A stretch of DNA of 64,000 bases from Erysipelothrix rhusiopathiae (GCF_900637845.1 NZ_LR134439.1:744001-808000), one strand, 5' to 3'. Positions 46,922 through 56,387 are shown, counted from the first letter of the stretch. The notes: generated by a model from the letters alone, not told the origin. A program made the numbers and translations.

Positions 46922-47635
46922 ATGATTGTATCAGGAAAAATTAGTGTTAAGGCAATTCTTAAAGAACGTAAACGTGACATTGAGTTTGTAGCAATTTTAG
47001 ATAAGCACAATGACAAGGAGTCACGTTATGTAGAGCGCATTGCGGAAGGACTCAAGATCAAACGAATGTCCCGTGAAGAAATGGACGCATTAGCCACAAA
47101 TAAAACGCATGGCGGTTATCTCGTATCATGTGGTAAGCGAATTAGTGATCCCCTCAATTATTTACCAAAGCAAACACTTTCTTTAATGTGTATTGAAGGA
47201 GTGACAGATCCATTTAATCTTGGAGAAATTTGTCGAACTGTGGCTTCACTCGGATTTGATGGTATCATCACTCCAAGTTATGATTTCTATGAACATGAAG
47301 CCAAGTTAATTCGTGCCAGTGCGGGTGCAAGTGAATCGTTATGGTGGATGCAAAGTGATGATTTAAGTAGTGATTTAAAAGCTATCAAAGCTAAAAAAGT
47401 AGTAATGGCTGCTGCGCATCGTGGTGATGAGAGTGAATCTCTGTTAACTTATAAATTGCCAGATCGTGTATGTATTTGTTTGGGTGGTGCTTTACGTGGA
47501 CTCTCAAAAAGTGTATTAGATATAAGTGATGTCAACGTGCGAATTGATTACGATGCTCGTGTATCCTTGAGTAGTGTTGGGGCATGCAGTGTGTTTGCCT
47601 ATGAACGTTATCGTCAATTGGAGGAGAAAAAATGA
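46922..47635 (+). CDS. TrmH/SpoU family RNA 2'-O-methyltransferase
   Basis: A 237-residue SPOUT-class methyltransferase. An N-terminal substrate-binding part (about residues 1-90) precedes the knot: motif I VTDPFNLGEICRTVASLGFDG, motif II ICLGGALRGLSKSVLD and motif III VSLSSVGACSVFAYERY. Motif II has GGALRGLS where most TrmH enzymes read GxExxGls, and motif III has SLSSVGACSV for LNVSVAA. It should methylate a ribose of rRNA or tRNA; the target is not deducible. ATG 46922 is chosen because AAGGAGA lies 6 bases upstream. Its stop overlaps the start of nadE by 4 bases. Confidence 0.88.
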   Translation: MIVSGKISVKAILKERKRDIEFVAILDKHNDKESRYVERIAEGLKIKRMSREEMDALATNKTHGGYLVSCGKRISDPLNYLPKQTLSLMCIEGVTDPFNLGEICRTVASLGFDGIITPSYDFYEHEAKLIRASAGASESLWWMQSDDLSSDLKAIKAKKVVMAAAHRGDESESLLTYKLPDRVCICLGGALRGLSKSVLDISDVNVRIDYDARVSLSSVGACSVFAYERYRQLEEKK

Positions 47636-49386
47636 AAATTGCAATTGCACAATTAAGAGTTAAAGCAAATAATCCACAAGCAAATTTTGAAATGATTCAA
47701 GAAATCGTAGAAAAATCTAAGGGTAAAGCTGATCTGATTGTGTTTCCTGAACTTGCAGTCGGAGGCTACCTTGTTGGTGATCGTATGAATAACCAATCAA
47801 ATATTGATGAACTGATGGCTTATAATGATCGTATTCGATTGTTGTCTGATGAGATTGGGATTGTCTGGGGAAATATTTATCAAAAAAACGATAGACTCTA
47901 CAATGCTGCTTTTTTTGCCTATAAGGGTGAATGGGTAGAGAGAGCGAACCACGAGTCTGCAGGTGTTTATATGAAGCATTTGCTTCCGAACTACGGTATT
48001 TTTGATGATAAAAGATATTTTGAACCAGGTGACCACAATTTTGAGCCATTCATCTTTAAGGGTGATCGAATTAGTATTCAAGTCTGTGAAGACCTGTGGG
48101 ATAAATCAAGTGATCTAAAACCGACAGAGTTAATGATGCAACACAGCCCAGACCTAATGATCAATATATCCTGTTCGCCATGGCATAAACATAAGGAATC
48201 TATGCGTCTTGAGGAAATTAGAAGACAGAACTTAGACATTCCATTTATTTATGTGAATGCGACAGGGATGCAAAATAATGGTAAGAATGTTGTGTTATTT
48301 GATGGTGGCAGCATGGTTGTGTCTTCTGAATCTGTGACGTATTTGGACGCTAATTTTAAACAAACTTTCGATATCGTCGATTTAAAAGTCCAAGTAACAA
48401 ATAAACCTAGCTACGAAGATAAGATGTATCATGCTCTAATTTCAGCAATTCGTTATTTTGATGAAGAAGCACTATCTTATGGACCAAAATGGATTGTTGG
48501 TGTTTCGGGAGGATTGGATAGCAGTGTATCCATCGCCTTGCTTGTGAAGGCATTAGGAAAAGACCGAGTTGTTGGTGTCACAATGCCAAGTCAATTCAAC
48601 CGCGATATTACCAAAAACAATGCATATCATCTAAGTAAAGTTCTGGGTTTTAAATTTTTAGAAATCCCGATTGCTGCAATGACTGATGCAACCGTTGAAA
48701 GCATGAAATTTGGTGCTTACTCAGATGTTACTGGTCTTGCTTTTGAAAATGTTCAAGCAAGACTGAGAGGGCATACGTTAATGACCGTTTCAAGCCTCGA
48801 AAATGGTGTTGTCATGAATAATGGAAATAAAATTGAGGTTGCTCTCGGTTATGCAACACTTTATGGTGATGCAATTGGTGCACTTGCTATCTTAGGTGAT
48901 CTTACAAAGATGGAAGTTGGAATGATTGGTCGGACTTTAAATCGAATTGAAGGTCAAGAAATTGTGCCGGAGAACTTAATTCCCGTTGAATTAGAAAATC
49001 GCGTTGATTGGGAATTTGCGCCAAGTGCTGAACTTGCTCAAGATCAATTTGATCCAATGAAGTGGGGTTATCACGATTTATTGATTGACGAATTAATGCA
49101 TGGTCGTTTGGGAATTGTTCTCAATTCATACCTTGATGGATCTATTTATGAATCCAATCTAGGAAAATACTTAGCCTCTTATGGTTTAGATAAAGGGGAA
49201 GCGTTTGTCGAAGATATTCAGTGGGTACTTAAGACGATGAATACTGCGGTTTATAAACGCGTGCAAATGCCACCCATTGTTATGGTGTCCAATTGTGCAT
49301 TTGGTACCGTTTATCGCGAGAGTCAACTGAGATTGCACCTTACGCAAACTGAGCAGAATTTAATGAATCAAATTAAAAATCTATAA
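47632..49386 (+). CDS. nadE: Glutamine-dependent NAD+ synthetase
   Basis: A 584-residue two-domain enzyme for the last step of NAD synthesis. Residues 1-260 form the nitrilase-like glutaminase with the triad Glu (VFPELAVGGYL), Lys (MKHLLPNYGIFDDKRYF) and Cys (IQVCEDLW). Residues about 285-584 form the synthetase, with the ATP pyrophosphatase loop VGVSGGLDSSVS. Ammonia from glutamine is tunnelled between them. It overlaps the methyltransferase gene by 4 bases, indicating coupling, with GGAGG upstream. It ends in a hairpin terminator ahead of spaA. Confidence 0.96.
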   Translation: MKIAIAQLRVKANNPQANFEMIQEIVEKSKGKADLIVFPELAVGGYLVGDRMNNQSNIDELMAYNDRIRLLSDEIGIVWGNIYQKNDRLYNAAFFAYKGEWVERANHESAGVYMKHLLPNYGIFDDKRYFEPGDHNFEPFIFKGDRISIQVCEDLWDKSSDLKPTELMMQHSPDLMINISCSPWHKHKESMRLEEIRRQNLDIPFIYVNATGMQNNGKNVVLFDGGSMVVSSESVTYLDANFKQTFDIVDLKVQVTNKPSYEDKMYHALISAIRYFDEEALSYGPKWIVGVSGGLDSSVSIALLVKALGKDRVVGVTMPSQFNRDITKNNAYHLSKVLGFKFLEIPIAAMTDATVESMKFGAYSDVTGLAFENVQARLRGHTLMTVSSLENGVVMNNGNKIEVALGYATLYGDAIGALAILGDLTKMEVGMIGRTLNRIEGQEIVPENLIPVELENRVDWEFAPSAELAQDQFDPMKWGYHDLLIDELMHGRLGIVLNSYLDGSIYESNLGKYLASYGLDKGEAFVEDIQWVLKTMNTAVYKRVQMPPIVMVSNCAFGTVYRESQLRLHLTQTEQNLMNQIKNL

Positions 49387-49390
49387 CTCT

Positions 49391-49418
49391 AAAACCATCT
49401 TACTAAGGTGGTTTTTCT
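49391..49418 (+). terminator. Terminator after nadE
   Basis: AAAACCATCTT (49391-49401) pairs with AAGGTGGTTTT (49405-49415) with one G-T pair; a T-rich tail follows. Confidence 0.82.
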
Positions 49419-49475
49419 TTTAAAAGTAATGTATACATTTCATTCTTTACTACTAAAAAGAGTATATTAAATAAA

Positions 49476-49503
49476 TTGTTTACAAATTATGCCAACATAT
49501 ATT
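49476..49503 (+). promoter_or_regulatory. spaA: Possible spaA promoter
   Basis: TTGTTT (49476-49481), 16-base spacer, TATATT (49498-49503), within very AT-rich DNA that also has a 12-bp palindrome AATGTATACATT at 49428-49439. Confidence 0.4.
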
Positions 49504-49537
49504 ATTCTTCAAGTGGAAATCAAGAGGGGGATAAATT

Positions 49538-51418
49538 ATGAAAAAGAAAAAACACCTATTTCCGAAAGTAAGTCTTATGTCGTGCTTACTTTTAACTGCA
49601 ATGCCACTACAAACAGCTTTTGCTGATTCGACAGATATTTCTGTGATTCCACTAATCGGTGAACAAGTTGGATTGCTCCCAGTTTTACCTGGGACAGGGA
49701 TACATGCTCAGGAATACAACAAAATGACTGATGCTTATATTGAAAATTTGGTATCTCTAATTAATCAAAAAGTGAAGCCGTTTCTTATAAATGAACCAAA
49801 GGGGTACCAAAGTTTCGAAGCAGTGAATGAAGAGATTAACTCGATTGTAAGTGAACTTAAAAATGAAGGAATGAGTCTTCAAAACATTCACCATATGTTT
49901 AAACAAAGCATCCAAAACCTAGCAACTAGAATCGGCTACAGAAGTTTTATGCAGGATGCTATGTATCTTGAAAATTTTGAAAGATTAACGATTCCTGAAC
50001 TTGATGAAGCATACGTTGATTTACTCGTGAATTACGAGGTGAAACACCGTATTTTAGTAAAATATGAAGATAAAGTTAAAGGTAGAGCTCCATTAGAAGC
50101 ATTTATAGTTCCTCTAAGAAATAGAATTCGTAGTATGAATGAAATTGCTGCAGAAGTAAATTATTTACCTGAAGCGCATGAGGATTTCTTAGTTTCAGAT
50201 TCAAGCGAGTATAATGACAAACTAAATAATATCAACTTTGCTTTGGGTCTAGGGGTCAGCGAGTTTATTGACTATAACCGGCTCGAAAATATGATGGAAA
50301 AAGAAATTCATCCATTGTATCTTGAACTTTATGCTATGCGGAGAAATCGCCAAATTCAAGTTGTAAGAGATGTATATCCAAACTTGGAACGTGCGAATGC
50401 GGTTGTTGAATCCTTAAAGACAATTAAAGATATAAAACAAAGAGAGAAGAAACTACAGGAACTTCTTGAAATTTATATCCAAAGAAGTGGAGATGTTCGA
50501 AAACCAGATGTACTCCAACGATTTATTGGAAAATATCAATCAGTAGTTGATGAAGAAAAAAATAAACTTCAAGATTATTTAGAATCAGATATTTTTGATT
50601 CATATAGTGTGGATGGCGAGAAAATAAGAAATAAAGAAATTACACTCATCAATAGAGATGCATACTTATCTATGATTTACAGAGCTCAATCGATTTCGGA
50701 AATTAAGACGATTCGTGCAGATTTAGAATCACTTGTCAAATCATTCCAAAATGAAGAAAGTGATTCTAAAGTAGAGCCTGAAAGTCCCGTTAAAGTAGAA
50801 AAACCAGTTGATAAAGAAAAACCTAAAGATCAAAAGAAGCCAGTTGATCAATCAAAACCCGAATCGAATTCAAAAGAAGGGTGGATTAAGAAAGATAATA
50901 AGTGGTTCTATATTGAGAAATCAGGTGGAATGGCAACAGGATGGAAGAAGGTAGGAGACAAATGGTACTACCTCGATAATACGGGTGCTATGGTTACGGG
51001 TTGGAAGAAGGTAGCAAACAAATGGTACTACCTTGAAAACTCAGGTGCGATGGCAACAGGATGGAAGAAAGTATCAAACAAGTGGTACTACCTTGAAAAC
51101 TCAGGTGCGATGGCAACAGGATGGAAGAGAGTATCAAACAAGTGGTACTACCTTGAAAATTCAGGCGCAATGGCTACAGGATGGAAAAAGGTAGCAAACA
51201 AATGGTACTACCTTGAAAACTCAGGTGCGATGGCAACAGGATGGAAGAAAGTATCGAACAAGTGGTACTACCTTGAAAACTCAGGCGCAATGGCAACGGG
51301 TTGGAAGAAAATAGCAAATAAATGGTACTACCTTGATAAATCAGGAATGATGGTTACAGGTTCAAAATCTATTGATGGTAAAAAGTATGCATTTAAGAAC
51401 GATGGAAGTTTAAAATAG
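49538..51418 (+). CDS. spaA: Surface protective antigen SpaA
   Basis: A 626-residue surface protein, the known length of Erysipelothrix SpaA. Residues 1-29 are a signal peptide ending in TAFA. Residues about 30-410 form the helical, protective N-terminal domain; a Lys/Pro-rich spacer (about 415-448) follows. Eight 20-residue modules of the type GWKKVANKWYYLENSGAMAT plus a final diverged one complete the protein. These CW/GW choline-binding-type repeats hold the protein non-covalently on phosphocholine-decorated surface polymers. SpaA is the main protective antigen and a virulence factor of E. rhusiopathiae. Residues 195, 203 and 257, which I recall as variable among strains, are Asn, Ile and Ile. 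GAGGGGG precedes the ATG. The stop codon lies inside the terminator stem. Confidence 0.97.
   Translation: MKKKKHLFPKVSLMSCLLLTAMPLQTAFADSTDISVIPLIGEQVGLLPVLPGTGIHAQEYNKMTDAYIENLVSLINQKVKPFLINEPKGYQSFEAVNEEINSIVSELKNEGMSLQNIHHMFKQSIQNLATRIGYRSFMQDAMYLENFERLTIPELDEAYVDLLVNYEVKHRILVKYEDKVKGRAPLEAFIVPLRNRIRSMNEIAAEVNYLPEAHEDFLVSDSSEYNDKLNNINFALGLGVSEFIDYNRLENMMEKEIHPLYLELYAMRRNRQIQVVRDVYPNLERANAVVESLKTIKDIKQREKKLQELLEIYIQRSGDVRKPDVLQRFIGKYQSVVDEEKNKLQDYLESDIFDSYSVDGEKIRNKEITLINRDAYLSMIYRAQSISEIKTIRADLESLVKSFQNEESDSKVEPESPVKVEKPVDKEKPKDQKKPVDQSKPESNSKEGWIKKDNKWFYIEKSGGMATGWKKVGDKWYYLDNTGAMVTGWKKVANKWYYLENSGAMATGWKKVSNKWYYLENSGAMATGWKRVSNKWYYLENSGAMATGWKKVANKWYYLENSGAMATGWKKVSNKWYYLENSGAMATGWKKIANKWYYLDKSGMMVTGSKSIDGKKYAFKNDGSLK
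50879..51403 (+). repeat. 60-bp tandem repeats coding the SpaA GW modules
   Basis: About eight 60-bp units with high DNA identity, particularly units 3 to 7 (51000-51300), which differ by only a few bases each. They can recombine to change repeat number. Confidence 0.9.
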
Positions 51419-51440
51419 ACGGGATATCCCGTCTATTTTT
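51412..51440 (+). terminator. Terminator overlapping the spaA stop codon
   Basis: AATAGACGGGAT and ATCCCGTCTATT form a perfect palindrome (51414-51437) followed by T; the TAG stop sits in the left arm. Confidence 0.88.
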
Positions 51441-51498
51441 TATGAATTTATGAAATTATCATTTGTATATATATTTATACATTTTTTAAGTAAATGTA

Positions 51499-51548
51499 TT
51501 GCACATTAAAATAAATAGGAATATACTAATAAATGAACATTGTTCATT
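51499..51548 (+). promoter_or_regulatory. ABC exporter operon promoter with palindrome over the start point
   Basis: TTGCAC (51499-51504), 17-base spacer, TATACT (51522-51527). The expected start, near 51534, falls inside an inverted repeat AATGAACA-T-TGTTCATT (51532-51548), a likely repressor operator. The roughly 130-base leader that follows contains a weak GGTTA/TAACC hairpin around 51602-51618 and no reading frame of note. Confidence 0.68.
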
Positions 51549-51666
51549 ATATCCATAATGTACAATTATATGTAATATTTTTGAAACATCTTTAATGCGA
51601 GGGTTAAAAAAAATAACCTAAACTTTGATGTGCTAAGATATGCATAGATAAGAAAGAGGTTAGTAT

Positions 51667-53832
51667 ATGAAACGAGTCCTAAAAAATTTAAAACCATTCT
51701 TAGGTGCAATACTCATTTCAATTGCGTTCTTGTTTGTCCAAGCTTTCGCGGATTTGAAGTTACCCAACTACATGTCTCATATTGTTAATGTTGGTATTCA
51801 ACAAAACGGTGTTGAACATGCAAGTCCCGATGAAATAAGCAAAGATGGTCATGACTTAATTGTAGCGATATTGCCACAAGAACAAGGTCAAGCATTCTCA
51901 TCATCGTATGAGATGAGCGGAGATCGATATGTTATTAAACAAAATATTGATCGCGAAGCAACAGATATTCTCGTAGGAGAAAGTGTTTGGACCTTAATGA
52001 ATCTTGGTGAAGGTTCCGAATCAGAAATGCCCGCATTAAGTGGCAAAATCACCGATGATTTTGATATCAAACAAATGTATGCTCTAACGCCTATGTTTAA
52101 ATACATGGATCCAGCGGTTAAAGAAGCGGCATACACAAAAGCAGCAGGCATGGAAGATAGTTTGAAACAACAAACAGGTGTCGTTTTCGCAAAAATGTTC
52201 TATGAAGAACTCGGAAAAGATATTCCAACAATGCAAAATCAGTATATTCTAAAAAAAGGTGGCGGAATGATCGGAATTACGATTGTTGGAATGATCGCTA
52301 CGATTGCAGTTGCATTTGTATCCGCTAAAATTGGATCTGGTTTTTCAAAGAATCTTCGTAAAGAAATCTTCGAAAAAGTTCAAAGTTTTTCAGCTGAAGA
52401 ATTTGATAAATTTTCATCTTCGTCAATGGTAGTTCGAACCGTTAACGATGTAAACCAAGTTCAACAAATGATTACTATGGGAATTCGCATGTTCTTCTAT
52501 GCGCCAATCATGGCAATTGGGGGAATTATTATGATTTCTCAACGTGATACATCGATGACATGGATTATTGTCGTAACATGTGCAGCATTACTCTCATTTT
52601 TAGTTGTTATTTACTTTGTTGCGGTACCTAAGTTTAAGGTTATGCAAAAATTCGTTGACCGATTAAATTTAGTATTTAGAGAAAATCTAAGCGGTGTTAT
52701 GGTTATTCGTGCATTTGGTAATAAAGATTTTGAGAATAAACGTTTTGATAAAGCAAACTCAGAGCGTGCTGATCTCGCACTCTTTATTAACCGTGTGATG
52801 TCATTAATGATGCCACTGATGAACTTCCTCATGAATGCGACAATGCTTGCGATTATCTGGTTTGGTTCGCATCAAATCGCAGAAGGAATTCTTCAAATTG
52901 GTGATATGATGGCGTTTATGCAATATTCAATGCAAATTATTATGTCATTCTTAATGATCGCGATGATGTTTATTTTTGTACCACGTGCAGTAGTATCATT
53001 GAATCGAATTAATGAATTACTCGATACTAAAAATACAATTCATGAACCAAATGAAGCAAAAGCATTTAATGCTTCAGACCGTGGTCTCGTCGAATTTGAA
53101 AATGTAGACTTTAAATATGGTGACGCAGACGAATATGTTCTTCACGATATTAACTTTGTCGCAAAACCTGGGGAGACGACCGCATTTATCGGATCTACTG
53201 GTTCTGGAAAATCTACCCTAATTAACTTAGTGCCACGCTTTTATGATGTTACTTCAGGTACGGTTAAGGTAAATGGCGTTGACGTTAAAGATGTATCAAC
53301 CCATGATTTACGCGAAGAAATCGGTTATGTACCACAAAAAGGTGTACTCCTTACTGGAACAGCAAAATCAAATCTTGTCTACGGTAAAGAAGATGCAACG
53401 GACGAAGAAGTCACAAAAGCGCTTCAAATTGCGCAAGCAAATTTCATCCTTGATAAAAAAGATGGTCTTGATTATGAGATTGCCCAAGGTGGTACAAACG
53501 TATCAGGTGGACAAAAACAACGTCTAAGCATCGCAAGAGCACTTGTCAAAGATGCTTCAATCTTTATTTTTGATGATAGTTTTTCTGCTTTAGACTTTAA
53601 AACAGATCAACTCTTACGTAAATCAATTCATGAGAACTTAAACCATGCAACACTGTTAATCGTTGCGCAACGTGTAAACACAATTATGGATGCAGACCAA
53701 ATTATCGTTTTAGATGAAGGACGAATCGTAGGTAAAGGGACTCATAATGAGTTATTGAAATCTTGTCCTACATACTATGAAATCGCATCATCACAATTAT
53801 CGGAGGAGGAATTAAATTATGAATCAAAATAA
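51667..53832 (+). CDS. ABC exporter half-transporter, degenerate-site subunit
   Basis: A 721-residue type IV ABC exporter subunit: six membrane segments then an ATPase. Between segments 1 and 2 (residues about 35-195) is a large extracellular insert, as in BmrD-like proteins. The ATPase has Walker A GSTGSGKST, signature VSGGQKQRLS, Walker B SIFIFDDSFSALD with Asp in place of the catalytic Glu, and the H-loop reads VAQRVNT with Gln for His. The canonical signature of this subunit should pair with the Walker A of the partner to form the active site, while its own Walker residues form the degenerate site. It overlaps the next gene by 14 bases. Multidrug or lipid export is likely; the substrate is unknown. 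Confidence 0.92.
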   Translation: MKRVLKNLKPFLGAILISIAFLFVQAFADLKLPNYMSHIVNVGIQQNGVEHASPDEISKDGHDLIVAILPQEQGQAFSSSYEMSGDRYVIKQNIDREATDILVGESVWTLMNLGEGSESEMPALSGKITDDFDIKQMYALTPMFKYMDPAVKEAAYTKAAGMEDSLKQQTGVVFAKMFYEELGKDIPTMQNQYILKKGGGMIGITIVGMIATIAVAFVSAKIGSGFSKNLRKEIFEKVQSFSAEEFDKFSSSSMVVRTVNDVNQVQQMITMGIRMFFYAPIMAIGGIIMISQRDTSMTWIIVVTCAALLSFLVVIYFVAVPKFKVMQKFVDRLNLVFRENLSGVMVIRAFGNKDFENKRFDKANSERADLALFINRVMSLMMPLMNFLMNATMLAIIWFGSHQIAEGILQIGDMMAFMQYSMQIIMSFLMIAMMFIFVPRAVVSLNRINELLDTKNTIHEPNEAKAFNASDRGLVEFENVDFKYGDADEYVLHDINFVAKPGETTAFIGSTGSGKSTLINLVPRFYDVTSGTVKVNGVDVKDVSTHDLREEIGYVPQKGVLLTGTAKSNLVYGKEDATDEEVTKALQIAQANFILDKKDGLDYEIAQGGTNVSGGQKQRLSIARALVKDASIFIFDDSFSALDFKTDQLLRKSIHENLNHATLLIVAQRVNTIMDADQIIVLDEGRIVGKGTHNELLKSCPTYYEIASSQLSEEELNYESK

Positions 53833-55624
53833 CGCTTCAGTAAAACCTTCGAAACCAGAAAATTCTAAAGCAGTTCTTAAAAAAATGATTGCACTGATTA
53901 AACCCTTTAAAGTAAAAATGATTATAGTTATAATCTTTGCATTATTATCAACCATCTTTACAATTGTTGGTCCAAAAGTTATGGGACAAGCAACGACCGT
54001 TTTATTTGAGGGATTAATGGCTAAAGTACAAGGCGTTGGTTCGGTTGATTTTGAAAAAATCAAAGGGATCGTATTATGGCTTCTTGGAATCTATGTTGCT
54101 AGTTTACTCTTTAGCTATATTCAAGGATGGATTATGGCACGTATTTCACGTGACTTAACATACGATCTTCGTAAACGTATGCATGAAAAAATCGAAAAAT
54201 TACCCTTGAAGTATTTTGATGGAACGACAACAGGAGAAGTTCTGTCACTTGTTACAAATGACATCGATGTAATCGATCAAAACTTAACAAGTAGTATTAC
54301 TCAAGTTATTACCTCCATCACGACCATCGTAGGGATTCTCTACATGATGTTCTCGATTAACTGGCAAATGACCCTAGCAGCAATATTAGTACTGCCGCTA
54401 TCCTTTGGACTCATTTTCTTCATCATGTCAAAATCACAAGTGTTCTTTAGAAACCAACAAAAATATCTTGGATCACTAAATGGCCATATTGAAGAAATGT
54501 ATGGGAGCCATGTTGTTGTGAAAGCTTACAATGGTGAGGAACGATCAATTGCGGAATTTGATGATCATAATAATAATCTGTATGATGCAGCTTGGAAGAG
54601 TAGTTTTTTCTCGGGTATGATTCATCCAATTATGAATTTCGTTGGTAACTTTGGTTATGTGGTAGTAAGTATTCTCGGTGGGTATTTTGCATCCGGTGGA
54701 ATTATTAGTGTAGGGGATATTCAGTCCTTTATTCAATATATGAGAAGTTTTATGAACCCGATTGCGCAATTGGGTAACTTATCCTCTACATTCCAACAAT
54801 CCCTTGCTGCCGCAGAACGTGTCTTTAACTATTTAGAAGAACCTGAAGAAGTCGAAGATGCAGACACAGTAATTGATGTAAGTAAGGTTGAAGGTCACGT
54901 ATCCTTTGAGAATGTTAATTTTGGATACGATTCAGATGTGACAATTATCAATGATTTCAGTGCTGATGTTAAGCCGGGTCAAAAAATTGCGATTGTAGGT
55001 CCTACCGGAGCTGGTAAAACAACGATCGTGAAACTCTTAATGAGATTCTATGATGTAACTTCGGGATCAATTAAGGTTGATGATCATGATATTCGAGACA
55101 TTAAGCGTGAAGATCTTCGTAATCTAATCGGTATGGTTCTTCAAGATACTTGGTTGTATAGCGATACAATTAATGAAAATATTCGTTATGGTAAACTGGA
55201 TGCTACGGATGAAGAAGTCCATGAGGCTGCAATGAAAGCTCAAGTCGATTACTTTGTTCGAACACTCCCAGAAGGCTATCAAACAGTACTTAATGAAGAA
55301 ACAACTAATATTTCTCAAGGACAAAAACAATTATTAACGATCGCTCGAGCAATTCTTGCTGATCCGAAAATTTTAATTCTTGATGAAGCGACAAGTTCCG
55401 TCGATACACGGACAGAAGTTCTAATCCAAAAAGCATTAGATGTCTTAATGGAAGGACGCACAAGTTTTATTATTGCACACCGTCTATCAACAATTAAAAA
55501 TGCCGATTTAATCCTTGTTATGGATAAAGGTGATATTGTTGAAAAGGGAAGCCATGATGAGCTGCTTGCTCAAAATGGATTCTATGCAACACTTTATAAC
55601 AGTCAGTTTTCTGAAGAAGACTAG
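53819..55624 (+). CDS. ABC exporter half-transporter, catalytic partner
   Basis: A 601-residue ABC exporter subunit with six membrane segments in residues about 35-330. The ATPase has Walker A GPTGAGKTT, Walker B ILILDEATSSVD with the catalytic Glu, and the H-loop IAHRLSTI, but its signature reads NISQGQKQLL instead of LSGGQ. Together with the upstream subunit this is the asymmetric heterodimer pattern of BmrCD, TM287/288 and LmrCD: one full and one degenerate ATP site. The start lies inside the end of the first subunit gene, with GGAGGA upstream. A terminator overlaps its stop. Confidence 0.93.
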   Translation: MNQNNASVKPSKPENSKAVLKKMIALIKPFKVKMIIVIIFALLSTIFTIVGPKVMGQATTVLFEGLMAKVQGVGSVDFEKIKGIVLWLLGIYVASLLFSYIQGWIMARISRDLTYDLRKRMHEKIEKLPLKYFDGTTTGEVLSLVTNDIDVIDQNLTSSITQVITSITTIVGILYMMFSINWQMTLAAILVLPLSFGLIFFIMSKSQVFFRNQQKYLGSLNGHIEEMYGSHVVVKAYNGEERSIAEFDDHNNNLYDAAWKSSFFSGMIHPIMNFVGNFGYVVVSILGGYFASGGIISVGDIQSFIQYMRSFMNPIAQLGNLSSTFQQSLAAAERVFNYLEEPEEVEDADTVIDVSKVEGHVSFENVNFGYDSDVTIINDFSADVKPGQKIAIVGPTGAGKTTIVKLLMRFYDVTSGSIKVDDHDIRDIKREDLRNLIGMVLQDTWLYSDTINENIRYGKLDATDEEVHEAAMKAQVDYFVRTLPEGYQTVLNEETTNISQGQKQLLTIARAILADPKILILDEATSSVDTRTEVLIQKALDVLMEGRTSFIIAHRLSTIKNADLILVMDKGDIVEKGSHDELLAQNGFYATLYNSQFSEED

Positions 55625-55643
55625 GGAAATCCCTAGTCTTTTT
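55619..55643 (+). terminator. Terminator overlapping the ABC operon stop
   Basis: GACTAGGGA (55619-55627) pairs with TCCCTAGTC (55630-55638), then a T-run. The two-base loop implies the real loop opens one or two pairs. Confidence 0.82.
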
Positions 55644-55662
55644 TCTATGATTAGCAGAATCC

Positions 55663-55690
55663 AAAAAAAAATGAGAACCGGAGTTCTCAT
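55663..55690 (-). terminator. Terminator after the nfu-like gene (minus strand)
   Basis: On the minus strand ATGAGAAC, loop TCCG, GTTCTCAT, then nine T; the right arm overlaps the end of the coding sequence. Confidence 0.88.
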
Positions 55691-55926
55691 TCAAAGTAAT
55701 CTTGGGCAATAACACCTGTTACTTCTGGAATTTCATCCATAAGTAAAGCCTCAACGCCACCTTTTAAAGTATAATCGATTAATCCACATCCAATGCAAGC
55801 TCCAAGGAGTTTAACGGTCACAACACCGTTTTCATCAACACTGACAAACTCCATGTCACCACCATCACGTTGGATGTAGGGACGTATTTTATCGAGAGAT
55901 TCAATAATGCGTTCTTCTAGGGTCAT
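55687..55926 (-). CDS. NifU C-terminal-like iron-sulfur cluster protein
   Basis: A 79-residue protein that consists only of the Nfu domain, as Bacillus YutI does. RPYIQRDGGDMEFVSV and the cluster site LLGACIGCGLIDYTLKGGVE with the CxxC motif are diagnostic. It holds or delivers a 4Fe-4S cluster as a dimer. It is the second gene of a two-gene minus-strand operon, overlapping the YuiD-like gene by 4 bases. The terminator directly follows. Confidence 0.92.
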   Translation of the reverse strand: MTLEERIIESLDKIRPYIQRDGGDMEFVSVDENGVVTVKLLGACIGCGLIDYTLKGGVEALLMDEIPEVTGVIAQDYFE

Positions 55927-56387
55927 GATGGTATCCTCATAAAGTATAGTAATGATGCAGTTATAAATCCGAGTAAAAATCCACCAACGACCTCAACCCA
56001 TTTATGGCCGAGGACTTCTTTTATCTTTTGTCTATAAATTGGATTCTCTAATGTTGTTTGAGTTAAGACTTCAATATCTTGAATTAATTGTTTTGTAATT
56101 TTAATATTCTGTCCGGCATAGTAACGTACATTCGCAGCATCATAAATCACTGTCAACGAAAAGACAAGAGAAATAAAGAAATATTGCGAAGAAAATCCAG
56201 ACTGGTAGCCAAGCGCAAGTGTTAAACCAATAACAAGAGCGGTATGGGAACTTGGAAAGCCACCACTTTCAAAAATCATACTTAAGTTCTTTTCACCTGT
56301 TTTTAAATAGTGGAAAAACGGTTTTAGAACTTGAGCTAAAATATTTGCAACAAGTGCAGAAATAATGGGGTAAAAATTATCGCTCAT
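55923..56387 (-). CDS. Divergent PAP2 family membrane protein (YuiD/DUF212)
   Basis: A 154-residue membrane protein of the YuiD/DUF212 group. ESGGFPSSHTALVIGLTLALG carries the PSSH motif shared with acid phosphatases, and YDAANVRYYAGQNI (YDAxxVRxxxGxQ-type) and LGHKWVEVVGGFLLG (GH-x-x-EV-x-G) complete the family pattern. About four membrane segments. Whether it is an active lipid phosphatase is unknown. GAGGTGA lies before the ATG. It is divergent from the pgi gene, 78 bases away. Confidence 0.9.
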   Translation of the reverse strand: MSDNFYPIISALVANILAQVLKPFFHYLKTGEKNLSMIFESGGFPSSHTALVIGLTLALGYQSGFSSQYFFISLVFSLTVIYDAANVRYYAGQNIKITKQLIQDIEVLTQTTLENPIYRQKIKEVLGHKWVEVVGGFLLGFITASLLYFMRIPS

